A stretch of 64,000 bases of DNA from Adiantum capillus-veneris. Lineage: Eukaryota > Streptophyta > Polypodiopsida > Polypodiales > Pteridaceae. Under the pieces are notes generated by a model. It was not told the origin of the DNA. It ran no database searches and saw only the letters and a list, made by a program, of their open reading frames with translations. The translations under genes and the position numbers were made by a program. The stretch is from positions 10,827,001-10,891,000 of the forward strand of contig CM043969.1 of the NCBI GenBank assembly GCA_014529385.2, given 5' to 3'. Positions 56,948 through 64,000 of the stretch are shown one piece after another (positions within the stretch are counted from its first letter, which is position 1; every line of letters begins with the position of its first letter).

Positions 56948-59581
56948 TTAATGACGAAATCGTCGACAAGCAAATATTACACTGGCCATCACTAGCTCTA
57001 CTTCCGAGAACTTTCTCTCCGCTACAAACTTCACTTGGCTTGCACAATACACTGGCCTCATATAATGGCTGCCCTTCCCCTTTTGCAATAGCATGGCTCC
57101 AATGGCATCATCCCCTACTGAGGGATTTACATAAAAAACTTTCTCCCAATCAGGAGCCTGCATGGTTGACAAACCCCCGAACACCTCTTTCACCTCTTGA
57201 AACACTTCTTCACACTTGTCATCCCATTGCAATGGATAAAGAATCTGAGAAGACAATGGAATAAACCTTTCCATGTACTTCACTTTGTGTATAAAGGTTG
57301 CCAATTGCTTCGTACTCATAGGTGATGGAAGAAGAATAATAGACTTAACCTTATCTGGATCAGCCTCAATGCCATTTTCTGACACCATATGGCCCAATAA
57401 CTTCACCCTTGGCTGTGCTAGATGACATTTCTTTGGATTTAGTTGTCCTCCACATTCATCATATCGAGCCAATACCATCTGCAACTTCTCATGGTGTTCA
57501 GTCCTACTGCTATAAACACAGAAGACATCCATAAAAGCTTTAACACAACTACCAATGAATGGTTCCAACACCCAATTTGCTCTCTCTTGATAGAAGGAAG
57601 GTCCATTTGACAACCCAAATGGCAATACTGTGTAGCAATAGCAGCCCCATGGCGTAATAAAAGTGGTCTTTGTGCGGTCTTTAAGAGCAATCTTCAATTG
57701 AAAATAGCCTGAAAAACCATCACAGACACTGTACCTTTCATAACCTGCCACTGAATCCAAGATCTGATCGATGAATGGAAGAGGATATGGGTTCTTCTTA
57801 GTGGCTGCGTTTAAGGGCTTAAAATCTACAAAAATCCTCCACTTCCCATCGTTCTTTGGACTGACTACTACTGGACTCACCCATTCTGTGGTCTCCACAG
57901 GGACTATGAACCCTGCCTTCAACAACTTGTCCACCTCTTCTTGCAAGGCTTCCATTTGCTCTTGACCCATCCTTCTTAGCCTTTGCCGCACTATCTTAGC
58001 ACCTTCTTTCAGCTCTATATGCATCTCTTCACCCTTGAACCCTCTGATCTCTTCATATGAAGTAATGAACAAATCAGGAAAACTAGCCAGCATATGCAAA
58101 TATATATCCTTCTCCATAGATGAGAGGTCTCCACTGATCATTTGTGTCATCAATTCCTGCTTCTTTGACAACTCAAACTTGGTTTGCATCAGCCCTTCAA
58201 TCACTTCATAAGGCCCTTCACTTTCATCTTCAACCTCATTCGCAAATGCAACTAAACCAAACTCCTGGATTTCTTTGTCCATCAAAAGAAATGCAACATC
58301 AGCATCCTCATCACTGCTGGTAGTGCTATCACTGTCCTCATCTGTCACCGTGGAAGAGTCTTCATCACTAGACTCATCCTCATCTTCATAAAGCTCCTCT
58401 AATCGTTTCCTTGTGTCCATATTATAAAGCTTCTTGGTACCTGTCTTTCCATAGAGGCTAATCGTACCATGTCGCCAATCTTGAACAGCTCCCACTGCAC
58501 GTAACCATGGTCTACCCAGTATAATAGGATATGCTCCCAACCCTGCTGGCATCACATGAAAATCAACCACTGCCTTTGCATCATATGCCTCCACTTCTAA
58601 GCTCTTTACAACACCCAAGCATTTTACTTTTTGATGGTTTGTCAATCTAATCCAAAAACCTGACACCCCAGCCACTGTGAGACCCATCTTCTCAATGCAT
58701 GAGTGTGTTATGACGCATATTTGGGCTCTGCCATCCACATAACCTTGTCCCAAATTTTTCCTTTTATGCCACACATCTACTATTGGACAAATGTCTGGTA
58801 GCTCATCCATTGCCAACACCTTTACTGAACCTCTCTCTAGCTCTTTCTCCATTGGGTTAACCATCCTCTTCCACTGTCGCTGTAGCTTAGGCACCATCTC
58901 TATAAGCTGCCCAAAAGTAACATCTGCCTTCCTGCTCGTCAGATCCTCCTTCAAGTCATAGCTTAATTGCCCATCCCCTAGTGGAAAATCTGAAACATGA
59001 AACTTTCGACGAGCTCTCCTTTTCCTCTTGGCCTTGACATCCTTGCCTTCATGGCTCTTTCCTTTCTTCTTACTAGGACCTGGGGCACTTCTTCCTTCCT
59101 TATCCTCTGTGGTCCTCTTCCCAATAGGCATCACTAATGTATCCTCTAGCTTTGATGCCTTCTCCAAGGTGACTACACTTAGCACTTTTGTCTTTCCCTT
59201 TTCCTCCTGGGTCAGTCCACTGGTTCCTTCGTCTCCCTTAATTTCGATGCCATAATCATTTGACCTAGTTAGCACCTGTCTTGGCAATGGATACATGTCT
59301 CCCCCCATCCTTGGTGGCTTATCACATTGCGGGCTGATGTGACCCAACTCTCCACAATTATAACATGTGGGCGTCTGCCTCCAAAACCTACCATTGCTTT
59401 GTCCAACACCATTCCTAGGCCTTTCTTCACCTCCTGGCTGATTTGCAAAACTCCCTCGACCTCGATTATTTCCCAGTTGACCTAGCATGTTTAGGATGAG
59501 ATTCTTCATCAAATCTACCACTTGCCTCATGTCTTGCCTTAGCCCATCATCTTGCACTGCTGTAGTGACCACTGCTGGCAT
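56948..59581 (-). CDS. nested Gypsy: zinc knuckle, protease, reverse transcriptase
   Basis: An 877-codon open frame: zinc knuckle CYNCGELGHISPQC (residues 73-86), a basic stretch (KKKGKSHEGKDVKAKRKRRA), a protease region (about 280-370; YPIILGRPWLRAVGAVQDW), an acidic linker (DEDESSDEDSSTVTDEDSD), reverse transcriptase (about 550-740; NDGKWRIFVDFKPLNAATKK, SVCDGFSGYFQLKI, AFMDVFCVYS) and the start of RNase H (about 800 on). The order matches Gypsy pol. Confidence 0.92.
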   Translation of the reverse strand: MPAVVTTAVQDDGLRQDMRQVVDLMKNLILNMLGQLGNNRGRGSFANQPGGEERPRNGVGQSNGRFWRQTPTCYNCGELGHISPQCDKPPRMGGDMYPLPRQVLTRSNDYGIEIKGDEGTSGLTQEEKGKTKVLSVVTLEKASKLEDTLVMPIGKRTTEDKEGRSAPGPSKKKGKSHEGKDVKAKRKRRARRKFHVSDFPLGDGQLSYDLKEDLTSRKADVTFGQLIEMVPKLQRQWKRMVNPMEKELERGSVKVLAMDELPDICPIVDVWHKRKNLGQGYVDGRAQICVITHSCIEKMGLTVAGVSGFWIRLTNHQKVKCLGVVKSLEVEAYDAKAVVDFHVMPAGLGAYPIILGRPWLRAVGAVQDWRHGTISLYGKTGTKKLYNMDTRKRLEELYEDEDESSDEDSSTVTDEDSDSTTSSDEDADVAFLLMDKEIQEFGLVAFANEVEDESEGPYEVIEGLMQTKFELSKKQELMTQMISGDLSSMEKDIYLHMLASFPDLFITSYEEIRGFKGEEMHIELKEGAKIVRQRLRRMGQEQMEALQEEVDKLLKAGFIVPVETTEWVSPVVVSPKNDGKWRIFVDFKPLNAATKKNPYPLPFIDQILDSVAGYERYSVCDGFSGYFQLKIALKDRTKTTFITPWGCYCYTVLPFGLSNGPSFYQERANWVLEPFIGSCVKAFMDVFCVYSSRTEHHEKLQMVLARYDECGGQLNPKKCHLAQPRVKLLGHMVSENGIEADPDKVKSIILLPSPMSTKQLATFIHKVKYMERFIPLSSQILYPLQWDDKCEEVFQEVKEVFGGLSTMQAPDWEKVFYVNPSVGDDAIGAMLLQKGKGSHYMRPVYCASQVKFVAERKFSEVELVMASVIFACRRFRH

Positions 59582-59584
59582 AAC

Positions 59585-60285
59585 CTAAGTAGTAACAGGA
59601 ACCACTGGTTCATGATGAATCCCTGACATGCGACCTTGTAAAGACTCTATAGGCTGAAATTCACACCTCATGGGCAAAGACTCCACCCCTAACTGGCTCA
59701 TTTTCCTCAACTTCCACTCTTTGTTCCTTGCTACCTCTAGTGCATCTTCATATGTCTTGGCTTCTTTAGCTCCACTCTCCAACGTATATTCTCCCAAAGA
59801 CCAGCCGAGAACCTATCCTTCTTCATCATGTCAAGCGGGGGTACCTGTGGTGCTAAGGCCTTGCACATCCGCTCCCATGCCAATGAGAACTTACGTATGT
59901 ACGCATCTACTAGCTCACCTTCCTTTTGCACCAAACCTTGTACTTCTTGCCACACTTTGTCAGGATCTTCTATCTTCACAAACTCCACTTCCAACCCATG
60001 CCTTAGATTGTCCCAACTCAATCTTACAGGTGGATCCACTGCACGCAACTTCTCTTCAAATGTTTTGGACCAGACTCGTGCATCACAATTCAAACAAATT
60101 TGGAGAAGACGTAACATTTGCGCAGGGTCATGGATCTGATTGCTAATGTAGGCAATCTCCATCTTTTCCAAAAAATCTTCCACATCTTCATCACTTCTTC
60201 CATGAAACTCCGGATAAGAGAAATCCATGGCTACCCAAGTTACAATGCTTTGAGAACCCCTTTGAACACACGTGCAAGAACCCAA
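59585..60285 (-). pseudogene. nested Gypsy: gag
   Basis: 60285-59737 holds a retrotransposon gag domain (FHGRSDEDVEDFLEKMEIAY, then LSWDNLRHGLEVEFVKIEDP and AYIRKFSLAWERM). The next open stretch (59797-59585) overlaps it and leads into the zinc-knuckle frame. The leader between gag and the 5' LTR is 60286-61250. Confidence 0.85.
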
Positions 60286-61249
60286 AAATTTTGACTACCC
60301 AATCCCCAGAAACTTCAATGGAGCTCAACTTTAGATAAGGACAAACACATGCACATCAAATGAGTTTTCATAGTTGATCATCGGAATTACAACAGGCAAA
60401 GGAGATTCCAAGATCTCTCGTAATCTTCTTGGCTCGAACATAAAGACTATGCGCTGTTGGAAAAAAATCTTTCTGGACACATGAACATTTATCTGGATTC
60501 TTTGAGTTAAATGAAATGGAGTGAATTGAGGGCCATTTTGATCATCCATTAAAGCCAACCATGAAGCTCCCAAGAAGGCACACCTGACTTAATCTCTGAT
60601 TTTGCCAAAATTTCAGCAGCATAACAACATAAATGGCTCAAAAGACCAAAAAACCAGCCATCATAACTTGGAAAAATTTTGACAGAGTTTCCCCAGAAAT
60701 AGAGCAGTAGGAACCCAAAATATAGACTGTATATGTATGCATAAACTGTCAACAATAGAACCCGAGCATCAAGTAGGACTCACTAGTACATAGCCTATGG
60801 CGAGGTCACAAAAAGGGTGCTCCAGCTACCTGTATCACTGAAAGGATCTCTACATTTGAGAATCCCCCAGCTCAATAAAAACCTCACGCTATCGACCCTC
60901 ACACGAAGGCTAATGCAAATCGCGTATAGTCAAGTCTTAGAAATGACTATCTTCCAGACCAAGTCTCAGAAATGGCTGGGATTGCCAAATACAACCAAGT
61001 ATGGCTCCACAAATGTGTACAATGGCAGTTTCCAAAAGTAACGTACAATCCAGCAGACAATGCGCTCAAATAGGCGCCAAGTGATGCATACCCACAACAA
61101 CTGCAAGTGACATCACTGCTAGTATATCACTGTACTCCAGCTACCTGTACCTGTGTGAATCACTTGTACCTGTACGTGTCCCTGTAACCTGTAACCTGTA
61201 ATCCCGAATCTCGAAGCTTGAAGCTCGAAGCAGAAGGTACTCGAAGAAG

Positions 61250-61274
61250 ATCCTCAGTGGGGGCACCAAAAGAA
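61250..61274 (-). other. primer binding site of the nested Gypsy element
   Basis: On the minus strand TTCTTTTGGTGCCCCCACTG follows the 5' LTR end CGCTCACA. TGGTGCCCCCA is the likely tRNA-pairing part; I cannot name the tRNA. Confidence 0.7.
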
Positions 61275-62408
61275 TGTGAGCGGGATGAAAACACACATAG
61301 CGCCTCTATAACGACCCGACACACACTCTTGGGAAGATACACACACACACACACACACACACTATGGGGCACCACTCGGCTTACACAACACACCTGGCCG
61401 AGACAGGGAACACACCTATGGAGTGAGAGGAGAGAGACTATCCACGTGCCCACTCCACACGGACACACACACATCCAAAAATCTTAGCTTAAAAGAGTAT
61501 AATTTCTGATGTTTAGATACAATTGAGCTTGGGCCAACACCAATGGGGCAAATAGCTCACACAATATGGGTAAAATAAGCCAGATACAATCACAAACTAG
61601 AGCAGAAACTTCGCTCATAGGAGAAACTTACACAAAAAAACAGCAGGAAAAGAGTGAGGAATTTGGAAAAATGGACAGCACCATCGCGTCCGGAACGGCC
61701 CAAAACCCCAGTCTACAATGTCAAAGTGCTCAAATCCAGCAGTTTAGGGCCAAAAAATGCTCCAAAAACAGCAAAAAACGCACTTGCGGCTGTTCCTCCT
61801 CTCTTCTCCACGTTTTTTCTGGTCTTCTCTCTGTTTTTTCAGTTCCCACACTTAGCTTTATTAGTTGGGCACCCTTGGCCTTTTAGATGACCTCAAACGG
61901 ACCCCGAACGGGCCAAAAACTGACCTCGCAGTGCATAGTTGTCACCTTTTTGCATCATCCGCACACCTGGCACTCATTTCTTTTCAATAATGCGTCTCAC
62001 AACCATGTGAAGTGGCCCCAAAAAGTGGTCCTAATGATGACCTTTCTGCATAACTCTCACAAGAAAACACCCACGTTGTGTCCGTCCTCATCCGCGTGCA
62101 AATATTGACCCCGTTCGCCCTCTTGACGCCACTAGATGCCATCTGACGCACCTGCTTACCTCATGTCGTCGGCCCGCGGATAGCTTCCTCGAGAATTTTT
62201 ACGTGCTATAAACTCCTCATTATTGTAGAAAAAACATACTGGTACTGGTGATAGTGAAAATCGATGCACTATGTACATGCTGTCCTACCTGTACACATGT
62301 GGGCCCCACGTAACCACCTGGCTCTGGAAAATGGGCAATTCTTTATTTGATGCACCATGCATGTGTATGTACATATGCGCAATCCCTTGCTCCAAAAAAC
62401 TCCTGACA
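61275..62408 (-). repeat. 5' LTR of the nested Gypsy element
   Basis: Partner of 53710-54876; its (AC)n tract (about 61339-61362) is roughly half as long. Confidence 0.93.
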
Positions 62409-62412
62409 TTGT

Positions 62413-62512
62413 ATTTACAATGCACGGGGGAAAAAACCTCCTAAAGAGGGAAAAAATGCCCCGACGGTCCTAATGTGTTCACACACATCACTACCACATG
62501 TATATGGTAACA
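62413..62512 (-). repeat. Copia 5' LTR, outer part
   Basis: Matches 48689-48805, beginning with ACAATGCACGGGGG and ending ATATGGTAACA; followed by the AAAAT target duplication. Confidence 0.9.
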
Positions 62513-62517
62513 AAAAT

Positions 62518-64000
62518 CAACCAGTATTTGAAGCTGTCAATGATGTTAGAGTGCTTGCATCCGAGGATTAGAGAAAAGGTCAAAGACGGTGCGGATACAT
62601 ACGAAGACATGGTCTATCTGGCAAAGATAAAGAGCAGAAAGGTAAAGCGAAAGTTGGAGTTGGGCTTACTGAAGACTGAGGATTATGTGCCTGTTGCAGT
62701 GGTAGTGTGTTCGGTGGTTCAACCAAGGATGGTTCCACGAGTTCAAAATGAATAACCTATTGGGGTAAGGCCTACTATTGGTTATGTTCCTTGGAGGTTT
62801 CCAGTTCATGATGTGCATGTGCCAAGGGTGGATGAGCTTGTCAACGAGGAGAAGCTCCATGTCGAGGTGAACCAAGGTGCAAAAGCGGTAGCAGATGTGG
62901 AGGTTCCAATGCAGATTAAAGAGGTAAAGCCTGTTCTGGTGGAAAGATTGCATGAAAAGGTAGTAGAATGCAATCAGGTTGCAGATACTGAGGGTTCAGA
63001 AGCTGATGAAGAAAGTGAGAAAACGGTGAAGATGGTCAAGCTTTTGTGGAGAAACAAGCGGATGAAGATGCAGATACGGAGCCGGTATATGATGCCGATG
63101 ATGATGAAAGATACAAGCTCAAGTTGCTGGGAGACAAGCAAGGAGGCTAGAGCAGATGAGTCCACATCCTATGGCAAGGAGACGGAGTTTGATGAATTTG
63201 AGCTGGTAAATGTAAAGCTGCCCTCTTATGTGTTTGATTATATGGTAGTAGCCCATGTGCAAGAAGAACAGGGAACAGAGCAAGCCGATGTGTATGATGA
63301 AGACCAAATGGAGAAGTCTAGGCAAACAAGTGATGTTATGCAGGTAAAGGTAGTGTGTGGTGCCATGCTGATGAAAATAGCAATGGAATGTCCCATGGTG
63401 GTGCAATAGGTGCATCGTTTTTCTAGGAGAGATAGAGCAACCGTGCCTATGGAGAAGAACGAGGTGGATGCAAAAGAGAATGAGTTTCTCTCTTGCCTGA
63501 TGGAGCATGGTGCAGCGATAGAAGAGGTGTTGTTAGAACATGTGATTGAAGGTGAAGAGCAAGAGGTGCTGATCGACCTTGAAGGGCCGGTTGATGAGGA
63601 AGGGTTTGATGAGGAAGGGTTTGATGAGGCTGGAATTGAGTGTGTGGCCAAAGAGGAGGTTGTGATGCCAAAGGCAGAGGAGATTCCGATGTAGCAGGCA
63701 TGTCCAATGGTGGAGAAAGGAGAATCCCACGCAGTGGATTTGCTTCCATTGAAGGTACGTATGCTATGGTTGATAAATATGGTAGTAGATACAGCTTTGC
63801 AGTGGTTGGCTCACTAGGTGCAGGGCTCTATGGTGAAGTCCTTCACTTTATTTGGTTGCGAGGGAGGGTGAGACATGTGTTGGAGCTCGGTGTCAGGTAC
63901 ATGTTTTTTGGATGGTGATATTCTTGATGATGCTTGGTGTGGAGTAGACAATTTGCTGAGAGATGCAAGGAGTGCCGAAGGTAGTCTACACACATGGTGG
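62518..64000 (+). mobile_element. older gag-like element, right flank of the Copia insertion
   Basis: Plus-strand coding begins with a gag-like segment (LSMMLECLHPRIREKVKDGA, YEDMVYLAKIKSRKVKRKLE) and passes into long acidic, Glu/Val-rich frames at 62813-63409 and 63410-63694, with DEEGFDEEGFDEAG near 63600. The gag resemblance at the start and the flank at 48344-48578 suggest a plus-strand LTR element into which the Copia inserted. No pol is reached before the window ends. Broken in several places; it is the oldest layer of the nest. Confidence 0.55.

Larger units (their letters stand above)
53710..62408 (-). mobile_element. Ty3/Gypsy element with a second, archaeal-type RNase H
   Basis: LTRs of 1167 bp (53710-54876) and 1134 bp (61275-62408) with TGTGAGCGG and TCCTGACA ends. 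They are nearly identical apart from a CA-repeat length change and a short indel, so the insertion is young. On the minus strand come a primer site, a leader of about 1 kb, gag, zinc knuckle, protease, RT, two RNase H domains and integrase. The presence of an extra RNase H between RNase H and integrase points to the Tat/Ogre-like branch. Flanks GCGT/TTGT may be a diverged target duplication. It interrupts the Copia 5' LTR. Looks nearly whole, with a few breaks. Confidence 0.93.
48579..62512 (-). mobile_element. Ty1/Copia element carrying a nested Gypsy element
   Basis: The LTRs are 227 bp (48579-48805) and its partner (53583-53709 plus 62413-62512), the latter split by the Gypsy insertion at 53710-62408. 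The outermost flanks are AAAAT at 48574-48578 and 62513-62517, a perfect 5-bp target duplication. The interior holds an initiator-Met primer site (53569-53581), gag, integrase, reverse transcriptase and RNase H in Copia order on the minus strand, and a purine tract before the 3' LTR. The LTRs differ at roughly 3-4 % of positions, so it is older than the chromovirus. The coding region has several breaks. Confidence 0.93.

Overview
The window reads as nuclear DNA of a land plant. The evidence is a pentatricopeptide-repeat gene remnant, plant-type Ty1/Copia and Ty3/Gypsy elements (one chromovirus, one element with a second, archaeal-type RNase H), initiator-Met-tRNA primer sites, and degenerate CCCTAAA plant telomere-type repeats. 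I cannot fix the species. I see no intact host gene, no rRNA or tRNA gene and no CRISPR. It looks like repeat-dense heterochromatin, pericentromeric or subtelomeric in style.

Left part (1-14.5 kb): a worn Gypsy integrase, a PPR remnant, a LINE tail, a broken hAT (DUF659-type) transposase, then minus-strand degenerate host-like sequences: an unrecognised reading frame and an atypical protein-kinase gene. A compact non-autonomous LTR element (9018-10857) sits in the 5' part of the kinase region. Beyond it lie a three-unit tandem repeat, a family of short hairpins with changing stems and a shared loop (11.67-12.0 kb), a palindrome cluster, a long CT tract, and minus-strand basic gag-like reading frames.

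Middle (14.5-40 kb): AT-rich decayed sequence; a decayed acidic coding region (15.9-17.6 kb); a CCAC/CATGTCAT minisatellite (18.1-18.7 kb); a GC-rich patch with a two-copy repeat (18.9-19.95 kb); then about 5.45 kb of ~180-bp satellite (19.99-25.45 kb) whose monomer is itself palindromic and which contains a block of degenerate telomere-type repeats. Then a small hAT-type MITE with 8-bp target duplication (26062-26416), further decayed sequence, and several minus-strand LTR-retroelement fossils (Gypsy protease regions near 29.2 and 38.2 kb, a primer site and LTR at 33.5 kb, a Copia pol at 35.5-37.9 kb whose LTR carries a cluster of W-box-like motifs).

Right part (40.4-64 kb): well-preserved, mostly young elements, all on the minus strand. 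A chromovirus with 1.34-1.36 kb LTRs (40457-48237) is followed by a stray copy of its own leader. A Copia element (48579-62512, perfect AAAAT target duplication) is inserted in an older plus-strand gag-like region (flanks 48344-48578 and 62518 onward), and a Gypsy element of the dual-RNase-H type (53710-62408) is inserted in the Copia 5' LTR. This gives a clear three-layer order of insertion.

The strongest candidates for something undescribed are the hairpin family at 11.67-12.0 kb and the palindromic satellite with its internal telomere-type block. The rest fits known families.
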